Both the position numbers and the translations under genes were made by a program. Under the pieces are notes generated by a model. The model worked only from the letters and a program-made list of their open reading frames with translations, had not been told where the DNA came from and did not search any database. DNA of 64,000 nt, from the NCBI GenBank assembly GCA_029202545.1, contig CP119311.1:3286001-3350000 (forward strand), in the 5' to 3' direction. This document shows positions 53,656-62,340 of this stretch, piece by piece. Within the stretch, counting starts at the first letter, position 1. The number at the start of each line of letters is the position of its first letter. This stretch comes from Candidatus Pseudobacter hemicellulosilyticus (lineage in GTDB: Bacteria > Bacteroidota > Bacteroidia > Chitinophagales > Chitinophagaceae).

Positions 53656-54366
53656 ATGCTGCAGCTGCTTCAAATACAGGGCCCTGAGCTGGATAAGATA
53701 TTCTGGGGCGACCAGGATAAGTGGTTCCTCGTGGAAGTATTGGTCCGCACGCTGATCATGTACCTGGTGGTATTGTTCGGCCTGCGGCTGATGGGCAAAA
53801 GAGGCGTACGGCAGCTCACGGTGTTTGAGCTGGTGGTCATCATCGGCCTGGGCTCTGCCGCCGGCGATCCCATGTTCTATAAGGAAGTGGGCGTACTCTC
53901 GGCTATCGTTGTGTTTGTGACCGTTATTGCCGTTTACCGGCTGACCACCTATCTCACCGCCAAATCCAAAAAAGTAGAAGCTATAATAGAAGGGCAAACG
54001 GTCTGCCTGATAGAAGAAGGCGCTTTCTGCCTGGATAGCTTTAAAAAGGAGGACCTGGCCCAGGATGAGTTTTTTTCTGAACTGCGGGTGCGGGGCGTAT
54101 CCCAGTTGGGGCAGGTGGACCGCGCCTACCTGGAAGTCTCCGGCCAGGTCAGCGTTTTCTTTTTTACAGAAGAAGCCACCAGGCCGGGATTGCCTATCCT
54201 GCCGCATGAGTACAAGCAGCAACTCAATACCATTACTGAGAGCGGACTCTACGCCTGCACCAACTGTGGGCATACGGAAAAAATTACAGCCGGCTCCGGC
54301 TGCCAGTGCCGTCACTGCAAAAAAGAAAAATGGGTAAAGGCAGTGGACCGGAGGCGGATTGCCTGA
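53656..54366 (+). CDS. DUF421 (YetF-like) membrane protein with C-terminal zinc ribbon
   Basis: This 236-residue protein has about three N-terminal membrane segments (LIMYLVVLFGLRLMGKRGVR; VFELVVIIGLGSAAGDPMFY; VGVLSAIVVFVTVIAVYRLT). The DUF421 cytoplasmic domain follows (DLAQDEFFSELRVRGVSQLG). The last ~50 residues contain CTNCGH...CQCRHCKK, four cysteines in two CxxC knuckles, a zinc ribbon not usual in the family. ATG 53656 is chosen because the terminator hairpin lies upstream. Function unknown; YetF-type proteins are linked to envelope or sporulation functions. Confidence 0.9.
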   Translation: MLQLLQIQGPELDKIFWGDQDKWFLVEVLVRTLIMYLVVLFGLRLMGKRGVRQLTVFELVVIIGLGSAAGDPMFYKEVGVLSAIVVFVTVIAVYRLTTYLTAKSKKVEAIIEGQTVCLIEEGAFCLDSFKKEDLAQDEFFSELRVRGVSQLGQVDRAYLEVSGQVSVFFFTEEATRPGLPILPHEYKQQLNTITESGLYACTNCGHTEKITAGSGCQCRHCKKEKWVKAVDRRRIA

Positions 54367-54403
54367 GGGCTGTGCTGTCTGCTGAACAATACAGGAATAT
54401 TTT

Positions 54404-54413
54404 GGGACGAACC
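54404..54413 (+). repeat. GGGACGAACC motif, copy upstream of a lipoprotein gene
   Basis: Exact 10-mer preceded by TATTTT, in the 176-bp spacer after the DUF421 gene. Orientation as at 13969 and 51998. Confidence 0.6.
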
Positions 54414-54542
54414 GAAGGTGGACCGCTGCTAAAGGACCTTCATGCCGGGCAGCGATGAATAAGTGGTAAACAGGACAAAATGCTTCCGAAGGCAACGAAG
54501 GTTAGCCGGGGATTGTCATCCCTGAAATTAAAAACCTGGACT

Positions 54543-55061
54543 ATGAAAAAAGGTTACCCTATCGTTCTGGCTCTTTTCCTGTTCTGCTTCTCCACAGCCT
54601 GCAAAAAAGAATCTTTCCACTTTGAAAATGAGCTGGAAAAAAGTGAAAAGGTCTGGCTGACTTTCAAAGAGGCTTCCGGCAATTCTTACAGCTACCTGGT
54701 GACAAATCTTACCTGGACCGGGACGGAGACTGAAACCCTGATCACCATTGAGAATGGCGTTGCTACGGCTCGTTCCTATGTGGAACGCCAGCGCCAGACC
54801 CCGCCCGATCCTCCGGTAACTATACAGGAATGGACAGAGGATACCACTTCATTGTACTCCCATAGGCTTGGGCCGCTGCCACTCACGCTGGATGAAGTGT
54901 ATGCTGTGGCAAAGAATGAATTCCTGAAGAACAGGCTCCATGTCAAATTCTCTTTCAGGGCAGACAATAATGGAATGATCTCCTCGGCAGGTTATGTTCC
55001 GGATAATTGTATGGATGACTGCTTTACCGGCATCAGGATCAGCTCTATTGAAAGACTTTAA
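54543..55061 (+). CDS. Small lipoprotein of unknown function
   Basis: This 172-residue lipoprotein begins MKKGYPIVLALFLFCFSTAC. The pattern YSYLVTN...ITIENGVATARSYVE and the C-terminus PDNCMDDCFTGIRISSIERL recall the DUF6174-type lipoproteins, but I cannot confirm the family. ATG 54543 gives the lipobox directly; the longer frame has no support. Confidence 0.75.
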   Translation: MKKGYPIVLALFLFCFSTACKKESFHFENELEKSEKVWLTFKEASGNSYSYLVTNLTWTGTETETLITIENGVATARSYVERQRQTPPDPPVTIQEWTEDTTSLYSHRLGPLPLTLDEVYAVAKNEFLKNRLHVKFSFRADNNGMISSAGYVPDNCMDDCFTGIRISSIERL

Positions 55062-55170
55062 TAGTGTTGCGGCCAGTCTGTGCCCTGAAAAAAACAATCT
55101 TTTCCTGGCCTGAAGATGATTAGCCCTGCGGCCGTGCCAGGCTGTGTTCAATGACCTGCCGGGTAAAATA

Positions 55171-55199
55171 AAAAGCCCGCCTCAAAAAGGCGGGCTTTT
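55171..55199. terminator. Bidirectional terminator
   Basis: AAAAGCCCGCCT and AGGCGGGCTTTT form a 12-bp stem over a 5-nt loop between convergent genes. A-run and T-run on both sides let it act in either direction. Confidence 0.88.
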
Positions 55200-55240
55200 A
55201 GATAAGGAATAACAGTCTTCTGCAGGATAGCGGTGTTTGT

Positions 55241-55810
55241 TTAAAACTCCACGTCGTCGGCAATATTACCGCCCTGCTCGGCGGCAAATTTCCGGGCATA
55301 GATCGTTTTCTGGTCAGCGTGATAATCCAGGTAGGTCCGGGTCAGCTGGTAATCTTCTCCCTGTGTGGATTGCATCCATTGCATAGCCACCTGCTGGAAA
55401 TCGCCCAGGGGAATGCCGTAATTGTCCAGGATCCATTGTGCGCCGTCCAGTCCTGTTTCGTAGGCGGCTTCCCGTGCAGCGGCCAGCTCCTCATAAAAGA
55501 AACGATCATTGGCCAGTTGATCCAGGTGGCCGGAGGCGCCGGGAGCCTGTGCCGGTTGCAGCGTGCCGAGCTTGGGGTGCTGGTCGGCCTGGGAGAAAAA
55601 GGTACCCATCTGCGTAACGATCACAAAGTCCGGATCCTGCTGCATTCTTTTCACCCATAGGTCGTTCACTTCTTCCCATACGGGCAGCTCAACGCCCAGT
55701 GCGGCACATACTTTTTCTACGGGAACATTGTTGGCGATCCGTGCATTGCCGGCGGAATAATCATACAGACTGATGCCATGGATAGGAGCTAATAATGTGT
55801 TGTTGGACAT
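55241..55810 (-). CDS. Uncharacterised protein, last gene of the SPFH operon
   Basis: I do not recognise this 189-residue acidic protein with certainty. It has no signal peptide or membrane segment. Features are LLAPIHGISLYDYSAGNARI, WVKRMQQDPDFVIVTQMGTF, LANDRFFYEELAAAREAAYE and TYLDYHADQKTIYARKFAAE, which look mainly helical. It follows the coiled-coil zinc-ribbon gene by 11 bp, so it is part of that operon. Such small proteins travel with SPFH proteins in other Bacteroidota, by memory, so a client or scaffold role is possible. Confidence 0.8.
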   Translation of the reverse strand: MSNNTLLAPIHGISLYDYSAGNARIANNVPVEKVCAALGVELPVWEEVNDLWVKRMQQDPDFVIVTQMGTFFSQADQHPKLGTLQPAQAPGASGHLDQLANDRFFYEELAAAREAAYETGLDGAQWILDNYGIPLGDFQQVAMQWMQSTQGEDYQLTRTYLDYHADQKTIYARKFAAEQGGNIADDVEF

Positions 55811-55821
55811 AACAGGTTTAT

Positions 55822-56778
55822 TTATGGTGTTGAATAGTTGCGTTTGTGCTGGAGATAGCTGGCCTGGATAGCCTGGTAAAACCGTTCATGGTGCTGGCGC
55901 AGGTCCGGGAGTAATGTACTCATCTCTTCAAAGACCATCTGGTAATACTGTTCCAGCAGCAGGGGGGCTTTCTGCAAGGCTTCCTGCCGGCGGGCTTCCA
56001 GCCGGCTGATGGCTTCCCGGGTTTCCCTGATCTTGCCGCTGTTTTTTTCATGGATCAGCTGCAGCTGTAATTCATGCTGCTGAAAATAGCATTCTCTTTC
56101 TTTTTCCACGCAGGCTTCCTGTTCTTCCAGCAGTGGCTTGCTGCGCTGCTCGGCCAGCTTGCGCGCCGTAGCTTCCAGCTGCCGGGCGCTGCTGCCCGGG
56201 TTGAAAATATTCTGGGAACTGCAGAAGGGACAGGAGATATAGACGCTGTAATAATAAAGACGGTCTATCTCCAGTTTAGCGCCACACTGCTGGCAGAACA
56301 CTTTCTCTTTTTCAATATTATACCGGTCCAGTAATTCTTTAAAGAGCAGGGCATAATCCTTGTCTTCCGCTTTTTCAATGGCCTTGGATTCCTTGTTCAT
56401 CAGCGCAGCTTCCCAGGCATGCATCTTTTCTGCGCAGCGGTGCTGCCATTCAAACAGCATGGTGGCCGCAGGGCTGCCGAAGGGCAGTGAATGCTGGTGC
56501 TGGATATAGACGGGGTCTATCTGCCGCGACCGCGTATCCTGCACTTTTTGCCGCAGTGTGCTGATCTGCCCGCGGGTGGCTGCCAGGAACCGGGAATAGG
56601 CCTGTCCATGGATATTGTCATTGTCCATAATGCCCGGCGCTGTTTCCACAAATCCTTCCAGCAACGCGTCAGCCCTTTCCGTGAGGGTTGACAGGAAGCT
56701 GTCCAGTCTTGTTTCAATGCTGTCCAGTTCCCTGGTCAGCCGGGCTGTTTCGGGTTGCTGTTTATTGCTGCCAAACAT
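55822..56778 (-). CDS. Coiled-coil protein with a central zinc ribbon
   Basis: This 318-residue protein has N-terminal helices (ARLTRELDSIETRLDSFLST). A central CQQCG...CPFC zinc ribbon at about 175-205 is followed by a long coiled coil rich in E, R and Q (ARQLEATARKLAEQRSKPLL; KIRETREAISRLEARRQEAL). No enzyme motif is evident. The start at 56778 (MFGSNKQQP) directly follows the stop of the small zinc-ribbon gene; the longer frame would overlap that gene. Confidence 0.82.
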   Translation of the reverse strand: MFGSNKQQPETARLTRELDSIETRLDSFLSTLTERADALLEGFVETAPGIMDNDNIHGQAYSRFLAATRGQISTLRQKVQDTRSRQIDPVYIQHQHSLPFGSPAATMLFEWQHRCAEKMHAWEAALMNKESKAIEKAEDKDYALLFKELLDRYNIEKEKVFCQQCGAKLEIDRLYYYSVYISCPFCSSQNIFNPGSSARQLEATARKLAEQRSKPLLEEQEACVEKERECYFQQHELQLQLIHEKNSGKIRETREAISRLEARRQEALQKAPLLLEQYYQMVFEEMSTLLPDLRQHHERFYQAIQASYLQHKRNYSTP

Positions 56779-56779
56779 A

Positions 56780-57022
56780 TTATTGCGAATTATCTTCTTT
56801 ATGCAGGTATTTGCCATCCGTGAGCCGGGTCTGGATAAAAGCATGACCACAATAGGCGCAATGTGTTAATCCATCTTCCTTGCCACGGCCGGCGCCGCAA
56901 TGCGGACAGGCGGCCTGCTTCGATGCTGCTTCAGATGCCTTGCCTTCACCGCCATAGCTTTGCTGGCTGGTGGCACGTTGCTTCAGGCGCTCAATAAAGG
57001 ATGGTTTTTCAGGTGCTGCCAT
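56780..57022 (-). CDS. Small zinc-ribbon protein
   Basis: This 80-residue protein has CPHCG and CAYCGHAF as two CxxC knuckles, a zinc ribbon, after a charged N-terminal helix (FIERLKQRATSQQSYGG). It lies 3 bp from the SPFH gene and 1 bp from the coiled-coil gene. Probably an adaptor in the same assembly; YdjG-type zinc-ribbon proteins accompany the SPFH protein YdjI in Bacillus. Confidence 0.8.
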   Translation of the reverse strand: MAAPEKPSFIERLKQRATSQQSYGGEGKASEAASKQAACPHCGAGRGKEDGLTHCAYCGHAFIQTRLTDGKYLHKEDNSQ

Positions 57023-57025
57023 ACA

Positions 57026-57985
57026 TTATAATTTATCCAGTAATGCGGCTTTCTTCGCCTTGTATTCAGTTTCGTCTATCAGTTCATCCTGGAACAGTTG
57101 CTTCAGCTTTTTCAGCCTTGCTTCAACGCTGTCAGCAGGAGAAGTTGCCGGCGTAGCTTCCTGCGGACGGGCCTGCGCAGCCTGGAGCATAGCCGCCATA
57201 GCTGCGCCCTGCTGGGTGGCTTCATTCAGCGCCGACCCTTTTTCGCCAATGGCATTGGCGGTACTGAAGCGGGTGAACTTATCCATATGAGTGACCATAT
57301 TCATGTTGGTCACCTTATCAAAATGCTGCAATACTTCTTCCGGCAGCGTAACGCTGCTCACCACAAATTCTGTTACCTCAATGCCCAGTGCTTCAAAATA
57401 AGGAGCGATCAGCGGACGGATCTGCTGGTTCACCTTGTCCAGGTTGCCGGCTACATCCAGCACGGGTATCTGCGCATTGGACAGTACTTCTCCAAAACGG
57501 GGAGCTATATAATCCCGCAGCTGCACCTGCAGGTCATACACCGGGAAAATGGGGTAAGTGCCTGCATATTCGCGGAAGAATTTTTCAATATCCTTTATGC
57601 GGATATTATAGGTGCCGAAGGCGCGGATGCGTACCTGTCCAAACTGGGCGTCCCGCATCATGATGGGGGCGGTGGTGCCCCATTTCAGGTTAACAAACTG
57701 TTTGGTAGAAAAGAAATAAACGTCCGCTTTGAAAGGGCTTTCAAAGCCATGCTTCCAGCCTTTGAGCCGCGTGAGCAGAGGAATGTTTTCTGTTTGTAAG
57801 GTATGCGTGCCCGGACCAAACTGATCGGCCAGCTTCCCTTCATTCAGGAAGAGCGCCTGTTCGGATTCCCGGACAATTAATCTGGCCCCGTTCTTAATCT
57901 CCGCATCCTGATCCGGAAATTTCCACATCAGGATATTGGGATTATGCTCCAGCCAGGAGATGATCTCTATGAAGGGTAGTTTCAT
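57026..57985 (-). CDS. SPFH/Band-7 domain protein with C-terminal SHOCT domain
   Basis: This 319-residue protein belongs to the YdjI-like Band-7 group: FPDQDAEIKNGARLIVRESE near the N-terminus, then LKWGTTAPIMMRDAQFGQVR and RIRAFGTYNIRIKDIEKFFR, then an oligomerising helix region (VLDVAGNLDKVNQQIRPLIA). The last ~35 residues are a SHOCT motif (KKLKQLFQDELIDETEYKAK). No membrane anchor is seen. First gene of a four-gene operon. In Bacillus, a related protein recruits PspA to damaged membrane; the same role here is inference. Confidence 0.9.
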   Translation of the reverse strand: MKLPFIEIISWLEHNPNILMWKFPDQDAEIKNGARLIVRESEQALFLNEGKLADQFGPGTHTLQTENIPLLTRLKGWKHGFESPFKADVYFFSTKQFVNLKWGTTAPIMMRDAQFGQVRIRAFGTYNIRIKDIEKFFREYAGTYPIFPVYDLQVQLRDYIAPRFGEVLSNAQIPVLDVAGNLDKVNQQIRPLIAPYFEALGIEVTEFVVSSVTLPEEVLQHFDKVTNMNMVTHMDKFTRFSTANAIGEKGSALNEATQQGAAMAAMLQAAQARPQEATPATSPADSVEARLKKLKQLFQDELIDETEYKAKKAALLDKL

Positions 57986-58121
57986 GGTACTTTGATTACC
58001 CGAAAGAGTTCAAAAACCATGCAAGAGATAAGGGGCAGGAGGCAGTGAATGAATTTAATGCAACTTTAATTATGGGTAGGGTTCAGGGTTATTGGGTAGT
58101 ATGGGCTCATTATCAACTGAA

Positions 58122-58172
58122 CTGTCCCGCAGTATCAGCCAGTTAGTAATACTGCGCTTTACTGCGGGACAG
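58122..58172. other. Nested alternative hairpins in the SPFH upstream spacer
   Basis: CTGTCCCGCAGT (58122-58133) pairs perfectly with ACTGCGGGACAG (58161-58172). Part of the same arm, CGCAGTAT (58128-58135), can pair instead with ATACTGCG (58149-58156), so the two folds exclude each other. There is no T-run, so it is not an intrinsic terminator. It lies between the DUF4625 stop and the SPFH start. Confidence 0.45.
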
Positions 58173-58189
58173 CAGGTTATGTCAGGGAA

Positions 58190-58909
58190 TTATTTCTTGT
58201 CAAAATGGTCTTCAAATTCTCTTTCCTTATTGGCCTGGTCAATCACTTTGATATGAACATGGTAATGACCGGCGGGTGCAGCACTGATATCAATATGCTT
58301 GTGGAAATGATAGCTGGTTTGTCCTACCATGGCTGCATCGGTATATTCCACTTCATTTTCGTAGCTGCCGCCATGGATCTCCACCACCACTTTGGCAATC
58401 TTGTTGGGGGCGTTGATCTCGGCGTCCAGGTGCAGGTCGGTACCGGCGGTATTGGGAGATACTTCCAGCTCGCCCAGGGTGGGCAGGGTAGCATCAACCC
58501 TGATCTCCAGTTCGGCTTCCATTTCGGTTTCCTGTCCCAGTTGGTCCTTCACTGTAAAATGGATATGATAGTGACCGGGCGTTGCATTTTCAGGGATGTC
58601 AATGTGCTTGTGGAAATTGGCGTTCTTCTGCCCGGCAAAACCTTCCGTGTATACGGAATCAAAATGCCAGGGGCTGCTGCCTTCGGCGTGGATGTCAACG
58701 GTAATGCTGGCAATAGTGCCCGGCGCCACGACCTCCGCATCCAGGTGAAGGTCTGATCCTGCATAGGCGGTCTTGCTGTTGCCGGAACCGATCTCGGTGA
58801 TGCTGATGCTGGGTTTGGCAGCCGTTGGCTGGTCGTCGTCCTTGGAGCAGGAGGCAAAAAGAAGCACCACTCCCAGTACCAGGGAGCATTTGGTAATCAT
58901 TGATTGCAT
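58190..58909 (-). CDS. Two-domain DUF4625 lipoprotein
   Basis: This 239-residue lipoprotein (LLFASCSKDD) has two DUF4625 repeats of about 95 residues (LHLDAEVVAPGTIASITVDI and LHLDAEINAPNKIAKVVVEI). Each ends in a histidine-rich strand (FHKHIDIPENATPGHYHIHF; FHKHIDISAAPAGHYHVHIK). The histidines suggest metal binding. Last gene of the TonB-receptor operon, so probably a surface or periplasmic partner of the receptor. A second start three codons downstream is possible. Confidence 0.88.
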   Translation of the reverse strand: MQSMITKCSLVLGVVLLFASCSKDDDQPTAAKPSISITEIGSGNSKTAYAGSDLHLDAEVVAPGTIASITVDIHAEGSSPWHFDSVYTEGFAGQKNANFHKHIDIPENATPGHYHIHFTVKDQLGQETEMEAELEIRVDATLPTLGELEVSPNTAGTDLHLDAEINAPNKIAKVVVEIHGGSYENEVEYTDAAMVGQTSYHFHKHIDISAAPAGHYHVHIKVIDQANKEREFEDHFDKK

Positions 58910-59042
58910 AGTATGTGTTTTTAGAATGAAATCAGATAGGCTGAAAATTGAATGAGCAACAGGTATAAGGTGAAGGGAATGCTGTTACGGCAACCTTTGT
59001 GGCGCCGATGCTGAAAACGGTAGCGAACAGCATGGACAGTTG

Positions 59043-59516
59043 TTATAATATTTTGATGCTGATGCCGCGGATGGTTTGCCATCCTTCTGCATCGGTGAGG
59101 CGGATCAGGAAATGATAATCGCCGGGATCCACATCCGCAGGAATATCAATGGTCGCGGTGGCGGTATAGTCCGTAGTGCCGGCGGGGATATCCCAGCTTT
59201 TTACATAGACCAGCGGCTTTACGGGTGTTTTGATGGCTTCGGCTTCGCAGTTATTGACCTCGGTGCTATGGGTATGCTGGTCAAAGTTGTGGTGAATATC
59301 CAGGCTGAAAGAACCCAGCGCTTTGTTGTCTGTGAAGCGGCCTTTGAACTGCAGGGGCTTGCCTCTTTCCACGGTGCTGCACTGGATGGGAAAGGCGTCA
59401 GTGAGATGTAGGTCAATTTCTGGATAACTGCTGTCAGTTTCTTTATCGCTTTTGCTGCAGCCAAAAAAGAAGATGGAGAGCAGGAATAAACCGACAAATG
59501 CTGTTCTTGGATTCAT
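59043..59516 (-). CDS. Single-domain DUF4625 lipoprotein
   Basis: This 157-residue lipoprotein (IFFFGCSKSD) has one DUF4625 domain (FKGRFTDNKALGSFSLDIHH; IPADVDPGDYHFLIRLTDAE). HHNFDQHTHS is a histidine-rich loop. It lies 8 bp downstream of the TonB receptor and 133 bp before the two-domain paralogue; they are likely duplicates. Confidence 0.87.
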   Translation of the reverse strand: MNPRTAFVGLFLLSIFFFGCSKSDKETDSSYPEIDLHLTDAFPIQCSTVERGKPLQFKGRFTDNKALGSFSLDIHHNFDQHTHSTEVNNCEAEAIKTPVKPLVYVKSWDIPAGTTDYTATATIDIPADVDPGDYHFLIRLTDAEGWQTIRGISIKIL

Positions 59517-59524
59517 ATGCTGTA

Positions 59525-61729
59525 TTATTTACTGGTGGATGGTTTGCGGGCAATGGACCGGGAGAAGGGCAGTGAAAGCGAGAGCACAATATTGCGTCCT
59601 GCTTCCGGCAGCGCTATCAGCCGGTAAAAACTGATATGATTGAGGTAATAGGTATTGAACAGGTTCTGTACCTGGAATGTAAGCAGCAGGGGTTGTGAAC
59701 GCAGCAGGAGTGTGCTGCCGGCCTGCAAACCGAACAGGTGGTACGCGGGTGTTGGTCTTTCCGGGGGGACAATCCTGCTTTGTTGGGCGGAGAAGCGCCA
59801 GTTGACGCCGATATAACTATCCTTTGCTTTTTTATTATCTGTAAACAGGTACTGGACCGTCAGCAGGGTGGAAGGCGGTGGCGTAAAGGGCAGGGTATAG
59901 CCCTGCTTGCTGCCTGATTGTTGTTCGCTGTACAGGTATTCCGCGGCCAGGGTGGTTTGCCAGTGCTGGTCGGGCTGGTAGCGGGCCTGTAGCTCGGCGC
60001 CGGTGCGCAGCACTTTAGCCTGGGTGTATTCAAAGACCTGGTTGCCTGCGCCATAATCATAATCGTGGCGGGCAGTAGGATTGAGGTAGATATAATTGGG
60101 AAAATAGTTGAGGTAGGGACTGAGCAGGAAGGACCAGTCGGGCTGGTTCCAGCCAATGCCCAGGTCCAGCTGGTAGGAGCGTTCGGGGTCCAGGCGGCTA
60201 TTGCCTTTCTCGTACCGGAAATAATGGTAATTGACGCCGTTGGCGCCCAGCTCTTTGGCAATAGGCATGCGGAAACTGCTGCCCAGGTTGGCTTTGAGGG
60301 TCAGTGCGCCGGGGGCGTAGCTGATCCCGGCGGACCAGTTCAGGCTATTGAAGGAGCGCTGGCTGTTAACAGATCGCTGCAGGTACTGGTAACTGGTATC
60401 AGGGCCGTTGACCACGGGGGTGGTGAACCAGTCGGCATATTCGCGGATCCTGATCTGACCATGGTCAAAACGCAGGGCGAGCTGTGCGGTGAGCTGATCG
60501 TTGAGCTGAAGGCGGTCGTGCAGGTACACGCCGGACTGGAACTGGGTGAAGGCGGGGATCAGGAAGCTCCAGCCATCGATCCTGTTCTCCTGGTATTCAG
60601 CATTGGCGCCAATGGTCAGCTGGTGCCGGCCCTGCTGCCATTCATCTTTGAGCGTACTACTGAGTACGGACTTGTTGTATTGTCGTTCCAGCTCTATAGG
60701 CGTATGGTGGCTGGCAGGATATACCGGCGGCATATAACCGTGATTGATATAGCGATTGTATTCCTGTCTGAAATTTTTCTGGTAGCCGGTCTGCCATTCC
60801 AGGGCATGCTGTCCCAGTCGGAAGCTGGTCCTGTTGATGAGCTTGGTATGGGTCACTTCCTGTGCGGGCAACTGTATGTCACGGGCGGAGCGGTCGTGCA
60901 GGGCGGCGTCCACCTGCCGGGGTTCCAGCCCGTGGGCGTTGGCAAAGAAGCCGGACCTGCTGTAGGTGCGGCTGCCGTAAAAAATACTGCTGAAGCGGGG
61001 ACCTGTCCAGCCGGTGCTGAGGTGGATATTCCGTTCGTGGCCGGCGCTGTTGCGGACCCGCCGGTTGTGCAGGGCGGCGGGATAATTATACACGTGTACG
61101 GTATCGGTGGGGACTTTGAAATCGGCATAGTCGGTGGCCGTGAAACGGGCGCTTACAAACCATTTCTCTGTTCTTGCGGCCAGCTGGGCGGAGACGGCCC
61201 ATTGGTCGTTATTGGATTTGCCGCTCAGGTCTATTGCCCCGCTGATAGTATGCCGGGCAGGCAGGGGAGCGGCCTTGATATCAATGGCGCCGCCAATAGC
61301 ATCTGAGCCGTAGAGAAAAGCGGCTGGTCCTTTGATGATCTCCAGCTGGCTTACGGCATACTGGTCTATTTCCAGTCCATGATCGGCGCCCCATTGCTGC
61401 CCTTCATGTTTAATGCCGTTCTCCACCACCACTACCTGGTTAAAGCCCAGGCCGCGGATCAGGGGTTTGGAATTGCCCGAGCCAATGCCGATGGCTTTGA
61501 TGCCGGGCAGTTTTTCCAGTGACTGCATCAGGCTGCCGCCCAGCTGCTGCCGGATATAATTCTTATTGACGATCTCGATGTTGAGGGGCTGTTTTCTTTT
61601 CCGGCTGGCTTCATAGCTGTCCGTTACGATCACTTCCTTTAATTCATGCACGGTACTGCTGTCCTGCTGGGCCTGGATAGGCGCACAGCAGCCAAGTAAT
61701 GCCACTAAACAGCCGATGGATTGCTTCAC
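59525..61729 (-). CDS. TonB-dependent receptor, probably for a metal or metal chelate
   Basis: This 734-residue outer-membrane receptor begins with a signal peptide ending near PIQAQ. The TonB box lies around HELKEVIVTD. The plug contains KLPGIKAIGIGSGNSKPLIR and LEIIKGPAAFLYGSDAIGGA; the barrel ends with SLSLPFSRS. It lacks the STN and carboxypeptidase-regulatory domains seen in the other two receptors. It starts with GTG. Associated with two DUF4625 lipoproteins and a small histidine-rich exported protein. Zinc is the most likely cargo by this context, but this is inference. Confidence 0.9.
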   Translation of the reverse strand: MKQSIGCLVALLGCCAPIQAQQDSSTVHELKEVIVTDSYEASRKRKQPLNIEIVNKNYIRQQLGGSLMQSLEKLPGIKAIGIGSGNSKPLIRGLGFNQVVVVENGIKHEGQQWGADHGLEIDQYAVSQLEIIKGPAAFLYGSDAIGGAIDIKAAPLPARHTISGAIDLSGKSNNDQWAVSAQLAARTEKWFVSARFTATDYADFKVPTDTVHVYNYPAALHNRRVRNSAGHERNIHLSTGWTGPRFSSIFYGSRTYSRSGFFANAHGLEPRQVDAALHDRSARDIQLPAQEVTHTKLINRTSFRLGQHALEWQTGYQKNFRQEYNRYINHGYMPPVYPASHHTPIELERQYNKSVLSSTLKDEWQQGRHQLTIGANAEYQENRIDGWSFLIPAFTQFQSGVYLHDRLQLNDQLTAQLALRFDHGQIRIREYADWFTTPVVNGPDTSYQYLQRSVNSQRSFNSLNWSAGISYAPGALTLKANLGSSFRMPIAKELGANGVNYHYFRYEKGNSRLDPERSYQLDLGIGWNQPDWSFLLSPYLNYFPNYIYLNPTARHDYDYGAGNQVFEYTQAKVLRTGAELQARYQPDQHWQTTLAAEYLYSEQQSGSKQGYTLPFTPPPSTLLTVQYLFTDNKKAKDSYIGVNWRFSAQQSRIVPPERPTPAYHLFGLQAGSTLLLRSQPLLLTFQVQNLFNTYYLNHISFYRLIALPEAGRNIVLSLSLPFSRSIARKPSTSK

Positions 61730-61938
61730 GGTTTGATCAGTTTTTGTTGCGGGTGGCAGGTTCTTGCTGCCGGTTAGGATACTGGCAGTAAGGATCTGTC
61801 AACGGGTGGGCGATGTGCCGGGACTACCGGCAGTCAGCCTGCTGCAGTGATAGCATGACGGAATTGCTGTACCGCAGCTGGTCAATGTTACAATGATGGT
61901 GGAATAAACAAGGCCAGGATGGCCATACCTGCTAACGG

Positions 61939-61955
61939 GTGATCTTACAGATCAC
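61939..61955. promoter_or_regulatory. Inverted repeat in the spacer before the TonB receptor
   Basis: GTGATCTTACAGATCAC has perfect 7-bp arms. It lies 26 bp downstream of the small histidine-rich gene. It could be an operator or an RNA hairpin; without a T-run it is a weak terminator. Confidence 0.35.
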
Positions 61956-61981
61956 TGTCGGCCGATGGACATAAGATTGGC

Positions 61982-62323
61982 TCAGCAGGCGGGTGGACCC
62001 TGTAGTTTGAAGAGGTAGCGGGGAGCGGAATGGAGGTAACTGGTTTCTTCCGTGATCAGTTGCTGCCGGGAGCGGGGCGGTACTGCCTGTTGCGGTTGCT
62101 CCTGTGCGGGTACATACAGTACCTGCTGTTGCAGCAGCTGAAAACAGTGACAATGGATAGCTGCGGACGATACCTGTTCCTGTTCATTGCTGATAGGCAG
62201 CTCATAGGCATGTTCATGATCTGCCAGCAGCTGGTGCAGCGCATGTGGCGGCGCCATGCTGACCATCAGGAGCAGGAGACAGAGGCCTGATAAAAGGGAT
62301 CTTATGGAGGAACCTGTTTTCAA
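61982..62323 (-). CDS. Small histidine-rich exported protein, first gene of the TonB-receptor operon
   Basis: This ~113-residue protein has a hydrophobic N-terminus (SIRSLLSGLCLLLLMVSMAP). PPHALHQLLADHEHAYELP and AIHCHCFQLL follow, a histidine/cysteine-rich region. The upstream frame extends to a TTG at 62371, but that triplet is the -33 element of a well-placed promoter. The start must therefore be downstream of about 62334; the TTG at 62323 fits best. No family name is known to me. Such small HxH proteins precede metal-related TonB receptors in this phylum, by memory. Confidence 0.65.
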   Translation of the reverse strand: MKTGSSIRSLLSGLCLLLLMVSMAPPHALHQLLADHEHAYELPISNEQEQVSSAAIHCHCFQLLQQQVLYVPAQEQPQQAVPPRSRQQLITEETSYLHSAPRYLFKLQGPPAC

Positions 62324-62340
62324 ATATTGAAACGTGGTTG

